From Xylocopa sonorina (lineage: Eukaryota > Arthropoda > Insecta > Hymenoptera > Apidae): 64,000 nt of DNA. Location of the stretch: the NCBI RefSeq assembly GCF_050948175.1, contig NW_027490262.1:186001-250000 (forward strand), written 5' to 3'. The notes beneath the pieces are model-generated. The model was not told the DNA's origin, made no database searches, and saw only the letters and a list, made by a program, of their open reading frames with translations. Shown in pieces: positions 49,101-58,789 of the stretch; position 1 is the first letter of the stretch; each line of letters begins with the position of its first letter. The position numbers and the translations under genes were made by a program.

Positions 49101-50797
49101 GTTTTAGGAGCATCGGCGGGCTCCATTGGGATCTGGTGAAATCCGCTCGCGAGATCGAATGTACTAAAATACTTCGCACTCCCGAGCTGATCAAGTATCT
49201 CGGTAATGCAAGGGAGGGGATAGGCATCGGCGACAGATTTCTCATTGAGTGCGCGGTAGTCGATGACGACGCGCCATTGCTTGTTGCCCAAGGAGTCCGG
49301 TTTCTTTGGGACAACCCACAATGGCGAATTATATGGTGATTTTGACGGAGAGATGACACCATTTTGTAAAAATTTGTCGACTTGTCGTCGAATCTCCTCC
49401 TTATGAGCTGGTGGGAAACGGTATTGTTTCACATTGACGGGGCGGTCGTCGACGGTTGGAATCTTGTGCGTGGTTGCTGACGTATGCCCTAATTTATCCC
49501 CCTCAATGTGAAAAAGCTCCTGCGTGCTTTGAACGAGACGGACGACGTGCTCTCTTTCCTCTGCGTTGAGGTGGTCGAGACGGAGGAGACTAAGAATTCG
49601 ATCTAGGCGAGATTTCGAAGGATTGGCGGATTTCGATGTCTGTTTTAACGGCGCCTGTTGTATATTATTTTTAACCGCCTGAGCATAGGAGATTTGTTGA
49701 ACATTCGCGATTTTGCAACGCGAAGGAGGAGTTTCGAGTGTCGAATATGGTGTCTGACTCGAGAAAGAAATAGAAGTTTTCCCTTTTTGGGATGAGCCGA
49801 TCGGTACGGCGGATACGTTAGATTTAGTAGATTTAGAAAAAACCGGATACAGCGACGGACTATCCTCCTCGTGGAGGGGAGTCATGATTTGCGCGGGCTC
49901 AAGTACGATTTCTGGTAACGCGATTTCGACGGCGCGGTCGGATGAATTAATTATTCGAGTTACCGCTTTGCCCCGAATTACTCTGACGAGAGCGTTTCCG
50001 AAAAATATACCCGGCGCAAGATCGATACGGGGAATTATACCTTCCGCGAGGTTCGAATTAACTACGCGGACCTTGATACCGATATTTGATCTCGGCGGAA
50101 TGGAGATACGGTCTCCTGACTTCGGAGAAGCTGCTTTGTCTTGCGTTCGAAGCTTCGATTTCGTTGCTGCATCGCGTTTCAGCGGAGGCGATGATTTACG
50201 CGGCGGGCGCGGCGGCGGAGGGGGAATAGATTCCGTGCGCGGCGCTTGTTTACGTTTCGGCGATAGGAGAGGCTTTATTTTCGACTCCGGTGACGGTTCC
50301 TCGAGTGCTTCGATATCGTCTTCGAAAGGAATTCTCTTACCATTCCATTTGATTATTTTATTTGGAAAAGAGATTTCTGCGTCCATACAGAACCCGGAGC
50401 CGAGGATCCCGCTTGGTTTAAGGGGAAAATCATCCTCGACCACATTAAAAGGAACGACGCGACCGAAAATGACAAGATTCACCGTCCCTAGGGTTGCGGT
50501 TTTGCCATCGGTTACCCCTGTTATTATTACGATCTCGGACTTATCGATTCGCGCGGATGCTTTTAGAGCCGAACGTTTTATAATATTTATTTCCGCTCCA
50601 GTGTCCACCATGAAGCGAGTTGGTGAAATTAGAAGATCGGATTTTAAAATTACGTTTGGCGTGCTAGTTTTTCCGGTTATGTTTATCGCGGCGTTTCGTC
50701 GATTTCCGCGTTGGAGTTGCTCGCGGCGAGAGGACGGACTGGGTACGCGGCCTCGCCACCTGTCTCGCGGCGGGTGCGGAGGCCATTGTCGTTTCCC
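45884..50797 (-). CDS. pol: Pol polyprotein, copy 2: protease, RT, RNase H, integrase
   Basis: Numbered from the Met at 50611 (1575 codons); the frame is open to 50803 and is in -1 relative to gag, with the slip site at 50791-50797. Domain order and motifs are as in copy 1: DTGA 3-6, ILGSGF 69-74, then a 3-residue insertion near residue 262, so later positions are +3. RT YLDD is at 548-551, RNase H TDAS at 696-699, integrase zinc residues at H1043, H1050, C1080, C1083, and the catalytic triad at D1113, D1173, E1209. The residue before the Gly beside the last Glu is the usual Asn (HPQTNGSVE). GPY/F is at 1343-1345. Residues 1480-1575 lie in the 3' LTR. About nine substitutions and one 3-residue indel separate it from copy 1; no break was seen. 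Confidence 0.95.
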   Translation of the reverse strand, partial: GKRQWPPHPPRDRWRGRVPSPSSRREQLQRGNRRNAAINITGKTSTPNVILKSDLLISPTRFMVDTGAEINIIKRSALKASARIDKSEIVIITGVTDGKTATLGTVNLVIFGRVVPFNVVEDDFPLKPSGILGSGFCMDAEISFPNKIIKWNGKRIPFEDDIEALEEPSPESKIKPLLSPKRKQAPRTESIPPPPPRPPRKSSPPLKRDAATKSKLRTQDKAASPKSGDRISIPPRSNIGIKVRVVNSNLAEGIIPRIDLAPGIFFGNALVRVIRGKAVTRIINSSDRAVEIALPEIVLEPAQIMTPLHEEDSPSLYPVFSKSTKSNVSAVPIGSSQKGKTSISFSSQTPYSTLETPPSRCKIANVQQISYAQAVKNNIQQAPLKQTSKSANPSKSRLDRILSLLRLDHLNAEEREHVVRLVQSTQELFHIEGDKLGHTSATTHKIPTVDDRPVNVKQYRFPPAHKEEIRRQVDKFLQNGVISPSKSPYNSPLWVVPKKPDSLGNKQWRVVIDYRALNEKSVADAYPLPCITEILDQLGSAKYFSTFDLASGFHQIPMEPADAPKTAFSTPHGHYEFKRMPFGLKNAPATFQRLMDNVLSGLQGNEIFVYLDDIVIYASSLQEHRLKFDKLTQRLKEANLVLQPDKCEFLRREVSYLGHIISEHGVKPDPAKISAVKNFPRPRNAKQIKQFLGLAGYYRRFIANFSNIAKPLTNLLKKDAPFVWRNEHENSFVKLRDCLCEAPILQYPNFKQPFVITTDASAEAIGAILSQGPIGRDLPIAYTSRLLNAAEKNYSTIEKECLAIVYAVHYFRPYIYGNQFKLVTDHRPLVWMNSVKDPSSRLVRWRLKLAEFDYEMVYKSGKTNLNADALSRNPAQIFPLSYSENSEDDIFDVPPETRKKYTTLAPPPTPVTSEPELPTPGTSFRTNTASPPQVASDSTDFYTPAPNEFFRREPLFNFSRDALSTRRDNVVVFVTQSGHPYDTGAKDLANAEKFLLNKNHVLTKAKVIKIGNEFQIQLPIIEHSTRSINFQTVIETFRSLCDVVNELQLQTFSIAQTYLDSVSWSRIQKILQDLFYETTVQITVCQGLIKTPSVEERLKIIRENHDSPVGGHKGVNKTYSRIRQQYFWPNMKTQIQEYIGKCKSCQTEKLVRVKTRQPLTLTDTPGRAFDKISMDVMGPLPETSDGYTSILTIQDLLTKYSVAVPLKTTTAVDIAEALIKEFICKFGCPKGILTDQGSNFINSLIKAIAIKFRIKQYKSTAFHPQTNGSVERSHHVLAEYLKHYIESSNDWVNWLPYAMFSYNTSVHEGTLYTPHELVFGRIARTPSATPFQDSSDNETYSDYLIQLQEKISKSQDLAKANLDNAKRRSKYYYDRNLNVQNFEVGQWVYLLKEPNKHKFQAQYSGPYRILEILGNCNVKLNVKGRHKIVHTNKIKICKRMHSMQSVDASERKVRKTENEVSESSDIQTNAESESDESACNPKEARSHGPNSKRYRQDQPGEKPQIPQHPADRTKRRIQHPEIYPTDKRSRHGRDSFSKGGGVTSGVPPATLRRPPHHPQHPYPEPLHTGHPPTRRPYRRRQRYEREEGCSMPRPRAISTHEGEDFTPYYEGEELSDTYWVESPAITKPYTYFSYMWD
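46176..46186 (-). other. polypurine tract, copy 2
   Basis: AAGGGGGGTGG on the element strand, directly against the 3' LTR, identical to copy 1 and likewise inside the pol frame. Confidence 0.85.
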
Positions 50798-52002
50798 GAA
50801 TTTTTATTTACCGCGTTGTTGTACTGTCTTTTGCGGCACTCGCCTATTTCGTGCCCCGGGGTCTTGCAATAGCGACAAAATTTGGGCGCGTCCCTGGCTA
50901 CGATTTGTCTCGGTTGTTCGTACGCGGGGCCTCGAGTAGGAGGCGGTACGTCCCTGGATCGCAAGTATTCCTGCGGTCGGTACGGCGATGGCGGTCTGAA
51001 TCGACACTCGGTCGCGTAATGTCCGATATTATTGCATTTTCGGCAAATAATTTCGGCTGGTTTTTCGCGCGATTCTGATCGCGCGGCACGCGATCTACCT
51101 AGTCGGTTGCAATCACGTTCGTGCATTTGATAGAGCTCCCGCGCTCGAGCGAACGTTTCTCGCAATGTACCGAATGAACTTATAGTCATTTGCATTCGAA
51201 TTTCCGGAATGAGACCGTCTTTAAAACATTGTAGGGTGAGCGCGTCTACGTCATCGAGCGATTCCGGTGTGTCTCGTCGAGCAAGCCTCTCGCAATCAAT
51301 TATAGCGGTTCTAAGATCTTTTACTCGACCGATGTAATCTAGAATGTGCTCGTTCGCGCGCATAAATATATTAGCAAGTTCACCCCGATAATGATGAGCT
51401 GATTTTACGGAGCAAAAAGTGCTGCGAAGAACGTCCGTTAATTCGAGTATTGTGTAACACGGCTCGTCTTCTAGCGCGGCGTAGGCACGACCCTTGAGTT
51501 TTCCCTTAAGCAGGCGTGTGAAAGTTCGCTCGCACCCATTAGGGATAAGCTCATAAGCGCGTTTACACGCTCGGGTAAACTGAAGAATGGGAATGTTCTG
51601 ACCATCGAATGTCGGCACGGCTTCGAGGGCCTGCTTAAGCGATAGCTCGTCGTGTTGCGAACTATTTGTATTAAAATCGGAGCTCGAATTATGTCCGGAA
51701 AGCGGATTTCCCCGAGGAATATCTAGAGAAACAGTATCGTCGCGCGTTAAATCAGGCGTTCTGCGAATAGATTCTAATTCACGGCGTAAAATTTCTATTT
51801 GCTGGAGCAACGCGGCATTACTCGGATCGGTCGCTTTCGTATTTTTCGCGGAAGTATTTTGTTGCGCGGTACTAGGAAGAGGATCGGCGATAGCGTCTTG
51901 GAAGTCGAGCGTTCTGCTAGTGCGTTTTTCGCGATCGGAATCGGCCATCGCGGCGGCTCGCTGTGCCTGCTGGCGCGTTTTTGTCGGAGTCCGGGTTGCC
52001 AT
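50683..52002 (-). CDS. gag: Gag nucleocapsid polyprotein, copy 2
   Basis: 439 codons, aligned without gaps to copy 1. The start ATG context (G at -3, G at +4) is the same. It has the same likely coiled coil near residues 62-80, the Gag-like core at about 115-300, and two C-x2-C-x4-H-x4-C knuckles at C320-C333 and C376-C389. Differences from copy 1 cluster in the polar N-terminus, around residues 95-103, and in the last 45 residues, where the frame overlaps pol. The overlap is 50683-50803. The protein should assemble the particle and package the element RNA. Confidence 0.95.
   Translation of the reverse strand: MATRTPTKTRQQAQRAAAMADSDREKRTSRTLDFQDAIADPLPSTAQQNTSAKNTKATDPSNAALLQQIEILRRELESIRRTPDLTRDDTVSLDIPRGNPLSGHNSSSDFNTNSSQHDELSLKQALEAVPTFDGQNIPILQFTRACKRAYELIPNGCERTFTRLLKGKLKGRAYAALEDEPCYTILELTDVLRSTFCSVKSAHHYRGELANIFMRANEHILDYIGRVKDLRTAIIDCERLARRDTPESLDDVDALTLQCFKDGLIPEIRMQMTISSFGTLRETFARARELYQMHERDCNRLGRSRAARSESREKPAEIICRKCNNIGHYATECRFRPPSPYRPQEYLRSRDVPPPTRGPAYEQPRQIVARDAPKFCRYCKTPGHEIGECRKRQYNNAVNKNSGNDNGLRTRRETGGEAAYPVRPLAASNSNAEIDETPR
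50791..50797 (-). other. -1 ribosomal frameshift site GGGAAAC, copy 2
   Basis: Same heptamer, frame, 6-base spacer and downstream GGCCTC/GAGGCC stem as in copy 1 (stem arms within 50749-50784). It is preserved although the surrounding gag tail differs between the copies. Confidence 0.85.
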
Positions 52003-52053
52003 ATCTAGTTTCGCGGTTCCTTTCGGCGGAATTTCCGGAGGAAACGCGTGGCT

Positions 52054-52071
52054 ATCCCACCGCTGTCACCA
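52054..52071 (-). other. primer binding site, copy 2 (tRNA-Leu-like)
   Basis: TGGTGACAGCGGTGGGAT on the element strand, 13 bases inside the 5' LTR, identical to copy 1. Confidence 0.75.
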
Positions 52072-52218
52072 AAAATAACTTTCGTGTCACGTCCCGAGGT
52101 GCGGTTGCGCTCGCAACGGTGGCACAAAGTCGTAACCGTTCCCGATAATAACGCGAATTGCGTCCGGACCGGGTTCGTTGGCGTTTCGGACTCGATAAAA
52201 CGGTAACTAACACTAAAC

Positions 52219-52599
52219 TTACCTTGCGAAGGCTTGATTCCGCTGTCTGAGTTCTCTTTCCAGGTACCTGGAGCGCCTTGGATCCGCAACCGGGATGGCG
52301 GCGGCGTACGGCTGGAACGGAGGTACGTCTACGGGAATAAGCGTCCAGGCGGGTTGACTCCGGCTGGCAGGTATCGGCGTTTGGCCCTGACGATTGGCGA
52401 CTCGTACGGGTCGTGCGGCGAAGGAAACCTCCTTCACAGGAACCAGGACTCGAACGTAGGAAATTGAATATTCTGGTGCATCACCCACGTATTCCCGAGC
52501 GAGACGACGAATGAACTCTCTCCTCCCCGCGCGTCGTGTACGCTTTGTCGGAGGTGCAAGGCTCATCGAGAATACTTGAACTTCGGTTGAATACGGCAC
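52219..52599 (-). CDS. LTR-encoded 126-codon frame in the leader, copy 2 (uncertain)
   Basis: Longer version of the copy 1 frame, with 27 extra codons between the direct repeats gtacg at 52323 and 52404. Outside the indel there are three amino-acid changes (T to M, C to Y, I to L) and at least two silent ones. It ends at the same consensus splice donor AG|GTAAGT. An in-frame indel and a preserved donor support a coding exon, but the evidence is thin. No known domain. Confidence 0.35.
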   Translation of the reverse strand: MPYSTEVQVFSMSLAPPTKRTRRAGRREFIRRLAREYVGDAPEYSISYVRVLVPVKEVSFAARPVRVANRQGQTPIPASRSQPAWTLIPVDVPPFQPYAAAIPVADPRRSRYLERELRQRNQAFAR

Positions 52600-53039
52600 G
52601 GCTAAGCGTTGGTTCGCTCTAGCTTACCGGGATCGACCTGGGCGCAAGATATTCTGTACACGGTAGAAGTGAGGATGGAGCAACTAAGCGCTGGTTCGCT
52701 CTAGTCGTCGAGCCTCAAGACTATCGTAGATGAGATATAGAAATAGAATAATCGCGAGCGTACCCGTGGAGTAGAATTAAGGAATTGTATTTGAACTTGA
52801 ATAAAGATACTTTGAATCTGGTAAAAATAAACTATATTCTATGATTTCACTATACTAGATACACTTGACTAAATTCTAAGTTACTGGCTAGCGATTACAA
52901 TGAGAATTAGAAATAATATAAAGTATCGAATGGACTCCGCTATGGGAGTATGGATAGAGACGAATGCATTAGAGCTAATTGCTCGTTGCGAATGAGCCTA
53001 TTGCTCGGATCGGAAGTGCATCGTTCGGATGCTGGATTA

Positions 53040-53074
53040 GAACTCCTCGGTTCGGAGATGAGTTAGCAACTGGC
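53040..53074 (-). promoter_or_regulatory. predicted Inr-like + DPE core promoter, copy 2
   Basis: On the element strand CCAGTT, one base off the initiator consensus, has A+1 at 53071. AGTTC again falls at exactly +28 to +32 (53044-53040), although the intervening bases differ from copy 1. The kept spacing supports function; the weaker Inr may lower activity. Confidence 0.55.
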
Positions 53075-53645
53075 TCTCGGATCTCGCGTCCGCGACCTCC
53101 TCGGGTCGCGCGGCGCGCGAGTCGCTGGGCCCTCGCGGTGGGGCGGACGGTCGGAGTAGGGCGGCCGCTCGGCCCTCGTGGTGGGGCGGCCGTTCGGAGT
53201 GGGGCGCGGCCCGCGTTAAGCGTGAGCCGCGAGCGTCGAGTGTGCGCGCGAGTGCACGGAACATAACCGTGCATGAATAAAATATATACATATATTCACT
53301 TAAATCTAGGTGTGTGTTGGTGTGTATGTACATAGGTGAGTAGTGTGCTTATTCTAATCCCACATGTACGAGAAGTACGTATAGGGCTTCGTGATTGCTG
53401 GGGATTCGACCCAGTACGTGTCGGAGAGCTCCTCGCCCTCGTAATACGGGGTGAAGTCCTCCCCCTCGTGTGTGGAGATCGCGCGTGGGCGCGGCATGCT
53501 GCATCCCTCTTCCCTCTCGTACCTTTGTCTCCTTCTGTAGGGACGGCGAGTCGGCGGGTGGCCCGTGTGCAGGGGCTCCGGATACGGATGCTGGGGATGA
53601 TGAGGTGGACGCCGGAGGGTGGCAGGCGGTACGCCTGACGTTACA

Positions 53646-53649
53646 CTAG
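53646..53649. other. target site duplication, copy 2 right (ctag)
   Basis: Matches ctag at 44611-44614. The satellite resumes as ctagcaaggaagtatcgc in phase. Confidence 0.95.
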
Positions 53650-56600
53650 CAAGGAAGTATCGCATTTACATTCTTTTGAGGTGAATACGAGGTATACATA
53701 ACACTCCACAATGAATATTATATCTTATCGTGAAACATAGATCTGTGATTCGATCTTGCGATATAAGAAGCATAAGAACTCTATTGCTACGATACGTAGA
53801 CATCTGCAAACGCTATTTCCTAGCAAGGAAGTGTCGCATTTACATTCTTTTGAAGTGAAAGCGAGGTATACATGACACTTCGCAATTAATATTATATCTT
53901 ATCATGAAACATAGATATGAGATGCGATATCGCGTTTTGAGATGCAATAGAAATCTAATGCTACGATACGCAGAAATCTGCAAACGCTATTACCTAGCAA
54001 GGAAGTGTCGCATTTACATTCATTTGAAGTGTATGCGATGTATACATAACACTTCGCAATGAATATTATATCTTATCGTGAAACATAGATATGAGATGCG
54101 ATATCGCGTTTTGAGATGCAATAGAAATCTAATGCTACGATACGCAGAAATCTGCAAACGCTATTACCTAGCAAGGAAGTGTCGCATTTACATTCATTTG
54201 AAGTGTATGCGATGTATACGGGACACTTCGCAATAAATATTATATCCTATCATGAAACATAGAAATGTAATGCGATATTGCGTTTTGAGATGCAACAGAA
54301 ATCTAATGCTACGATACGCAGAAATCTGCAAACGCTCTTTCCTAGCAAGGAAGTGTCGCATTTACATTCTTTTGAAGTGAATGCGAGGTATACATGACAC
54401 TTCGCAATTTATATTATATCTTATCATGAAACATAGAAATGAGATGCGATATCCCGGTTCAAGAAGCATTAGAACTCTATTGCTTCGATGCGTAGACATC
54501 TGCAATCGCTACTTCCTAGCAAGGAACTGTCGCATTTACATTCATTTGAAGTGTATGCGAGGTATACATAACACTTCGCAATGAATATTATATCCTATCG
54601 TGAAACGTAGATATGAGATGTGATATCGCGTTTTAAGAAGCGTTAGAACTCTATTGCTACGATACGTAGACATCTGCAAACGCTATTTCCTAACAGGGAA
54701 GAGTCGCATTTACATTCCACTGAAGTGAATACAAGGTACACATGAAACTTCGCAATGAATATTATATCTTATCATGAAACATAGAAATGTGATGTGATAT
54801 CGCGTTTGAAGAGGCATTAGAACTCTATTGCTTCGATACGTAGACATTTGCAATCGCTATTTCCCAGCAAGGAAGTGTCGCATTTACATTCATTTGAAGT
54901 GTATGCGAGGTATACATAACACTTCGCAATGAATATTATATCTTATCGTGAAACATAGATATGAGATGCGATCTCGCGATATAAGGAGCATTGGAACTCT
55001 GTTGCTACGATACGTAGACATCTGCAAACGCTATTTCCTAGCAGGGAAGAGTAGCATTTACATTCCTCTGAAGTGAATACAAGGTATACATGAATCTACG
55101 CAATGAATATTATATCTTATCATGAAACATAGATATGAGATGCGATATCCCATTTCAAGGAGCATTACAACTCTATTGCTACGATACGTAGACATCTGCA
55201 AACTCTATTTCCTAGCAAGGAAGTGTCGCATGTACATTCATTTGAAGTGTATGCGAGGTATACATAACACTTCGCAATGAATATTATATGTTGTCATGAA
55301 ACATAGAAATGAGGTGCGATATCCCGTTTTAAGAAGCATTATAACACGCTTGCTACGCTAAGTAGACATCTGCAAACTCTATTTCCTAGCAAGGAAGTGT
55401 CGCATTTACATTCTTTTGAAGTGAATGCGAGGTATACATGACACTTCGCAATTTATATTATATCTTATCATGAAACATAGAAATGAGATGCGATATCCCG
55501 GTTCAAGAAGCATTAGAACTCTATTGCTTCGATACGTAGACATCTGCAACCGCTACTTCCTAGCAAGGAACTGTCGCATTTACATTCATTTGAAGTGTAT
55601 GCGAGGTATACATAACACTTCGCAATGAATATTATATCTTATCGTGAAACATAGATATGAGATGCGATCTCGCGATATAGGAAGCATTAGAACTCTATTG
55701 CTACGATACGTAGACATCTGCAAACGTTATTTCCTAGCAAGGAAGTGTCGCATTTACATTCATTTGAAGTGTATGCGAGGTATACATAACACTTCGCAAT
55801 GAATATTATATGTTATCATGAAACATAGAAATGAGATGCGATATCTCGTTTTAAGAATCATTATGACACGCTTGCTACGATACGTAGACATCTGCAAACG
55901 CTATTTCCTAGCAGGGAAGAGTAACATTTACATTCCTCTGAAGTGAATACAAGGTATACATGAAACTTCGCAATGAATATTATATCTTATGATGAAACAT
56001 AGAAACGTGATGTGATATCGCGTTTTAAGAAGCATTAGAACTCTATTGCTACGATACGTAGACATCTGCAAACGCTATTTCCTAGCAGGGAAGAGTCGCA
56101 CTTACATTCCACTGAAGTGAATACAAGGAATACATGAAACTTCGCAATGAATATTATACCTTATCATGAAACAGAAATGTGATGTGATATCGCGTTTCAA
56201 GAAGCATTAGAACTCTATTGCTTCGATACGTAGACATTTGCAATCGCTATTTCCCAGGAAGGAAGTGACGCATTTACATTCATTTGAAGTGTATGCGAGG
56301 TATACATAAAACTTCGCAATGAATATTATATCTTATCGTGAAACATAGATATGAGATGCGATCTCGCGATATAAGGAGCATTAGAACTCTATTGCTACGA
56401 TACGTAGACATCTGCAAACTCTATTTCCTAGCAAGGAAGTGTCGCATTTACATTCATTTGAAGTGTATGCGAGGTATACATAACACTTCCCAGTGAATAT
56501 TATATGTTGTCATGAAACATAGAAATGAGGTGCGATATCCCGTTTTAAGAAGCATTATAACACGCTTTCTACGATACGTAGACATCTGCAAACTCTATTT

Positions 56601-58789
56601 CCTAGCAAGGAAGTGTCGCATTTACATTCATTTGAAGTGAATACGAGGAATACATGAAACTTCGCAATGAATATTATTTCTTATCATGAAGCATAGAAAT
56701 GAGATGCGATATCTCGTTCTAAGAAGCATTAGAACTCTGTTGCTTCGATACGTAGACATCTGCAAACGCTATTTCCTAGCAAGGAAGTGTCGCATTTACA
56801 TTCATTTGAAGTGTATGCGATGTATACGTGACACTTCGCAATAAATATTATATCTTATCATGAAACATAGAAATGAGATGCGATATCCCGGTTCAAGAAG
56901 CATTAGAACTCTATTGCTTCGATACGTAGACATCTGCAATCGCTCCTTCCTAGCAAGGAACTGTCGCATTTACATTCATTTGAAGTGTATGCGAGGTATA
57001 CATAACACTTCGCAATGAATATTATATCTTATCATGAAACATAGAAATGTAATGCGATATCGCGTTTTGAGATGCAACAGAAATCTAATGTTACGATACG
57101 CAGAAATCTGCAAACGCTATTTCCTAGCAAGGAAGTGTCGCATTTACATTCTTTTGAGGTGAATACGAGGTATACATAACACTCCACAATGAATATTATA
57201 TCTTATCGTGAAACATAGATATGAGATTCGATCTTGCGATATGAGAAGCATTAGAAATCTATTGCTACGATACGTAGACATCAGCAAATGCTATTTCCTA
57301 GCAAGGAAGTGTCGCATTTACATTCTTTTGAAGTGAATGCGAGGTATACATGACACTTCGCAATTTATATTATATCTTATCATGAAACATGGAAATGAGA
57401 TGCGATATTCCGTTTCAAGAAGCATTAGAACTCTATTGCTTCGATACGTAGACGTCTGCAAACGCTATTTCCTAGCAAGGAACTGTCGCATTTACATTCA
57501 TTTGAAGTGTATGCGATGTATACGTGACACTTCGCAATAAATATTATATCTTTTCATGAAACATAGAAATGAGATGCGATATCGCGTTTTGAGATGCAAT
57601 AGAAATCTAATGCTACGATACGCAGAAATCTGCAAACGCTATTTCCTAGCAAGGAAGTGTCGCATTTACATTCTTTTGAGGTGAATACGAGGTATACAAA
57701 ACACTCCACAATGTATATTATATCTTATCGTGAAACATAGATATGAGATTCGATCTTGCGATATAAGAAGCATAAGAACTCTATTGCTACGATACGTAGA
57801 CATCTGCAAACGCTATTTCCTAGCAAGGAAGTGTCGCATTTACATTCATTTGAAGTGTATGCGATGTATACGTGACACTTCGCAATAAATATTATATCTT
57901 ATCATGAAACATAGAAATGAGATGCGATATCCCGGTTCAAGAAGCATTAGAACTCTATTGCTTCGATACGTAGACATCTGCAATCGCTACTTCCTAGCAA
58001 GGAACTGTCGCATTTACATTCATTTGAAGTGTATGCGAGGTATACATAACACTTCGCAATGAATATTATATCTTATCGTGAAACATAGATATGAGATGCG
58101 ATCTCGCGATATAAGAAGCATTAGAACTCTATTGTTACGATACGTAGACATCTGCAAACTCTATTTCCTAGCAAGGAAGTGTCGCATTTACATTCATTTG
58201 AAGTGTATGCGAGGTATACATAACACTTCGCAATGAATATTATATGTTGTCATGAAACATAGAAATGAGGTGCGATATCCCGTTTTAAGAAGTATTATAA
58301 CACGCATGCTACGATACGTAGACATCTGCAAACTCTATTTCCTAGCAAGGAAGTGTCGCATTTACATTCATTTGAAGTGAATACGAGGAATACATGAAAC
58401 TTCGCAATGAATATTATTTCTTATCATGAAGCATAGAAATGAGATGCGATATTCCGTTTCAAGAAGCATTAGAACTGTATTGCTTCGATACGTAGACATC
58501 TGCAAACGCTATTTCCTAGCAAGGAAGTGTCGCATTTACATTCATTTGAAGTGTATGCGATGTATACGTGACACTTCACAATAAATATTATATCTTATCA
58601 TGAAACATGGGAATGTGATGTGATATCGCGTTTTAAGAAGCATTAGAACTCTATTGCTACGATACGTAGACATCTGCAAACGTAATTTGCTAGCAAGGGA
58701 GTGTCGCATTTACATTCTTCTGAAGTGAATACAAGGTATACATAGCACTTCGCAATGAATATTATATGTTGTCATGAAACATAGAAATG

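Larger units (their letters stand above)
44615..53645 (-). mobile_element. Ty3/gypsy-type LTR retrotransposon, copy 2, full length
   Basis: A 9031-bp element, same family and orientation as copy 1: 5' LTR 52085-53645, PBS 52054-52071, gag, pol, PPT 46176-46186, 3' LTR 44615-46175, flanked by ctag. Both LTRs look identical to each other but differ from copy 1 in an 81-bp segment, in the number of 27-bp units and in scattered bases. Different target sequence, satellite phase and LTR type show an independent insertion. Both ORFs are intact. Confidence 0.96.
52085..53645 (-). repeat. 5' LTR of copy 2 (1561 bp)
   Basis: Same architecture as the copy 1 LTR: pol-tail segment, AT-rich stretch, GC-rich U3, start region at 53071, a single 27-bp unit, then a leader frame of 126 codons. 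It looks identical to 44615-46175. Confidence 0.96.

Noticed and set aside
52005..52289. 94-codon frame crossing the 5' LTR edge and leader of copy 2, ending just before gag
   Set aside because: The long version is absent from copy 1, and it overlaps the better-supported leader frame. Its end would matter only if the 37078-37079 type acceptor is used.
29639..53645. The two retrotransposons as one segmental duplication
   Set aside because: They differ in target duplication, satellite phase, an 81-bp indel, repeat number and many substitutions, while each LTR pair is identical by eye.
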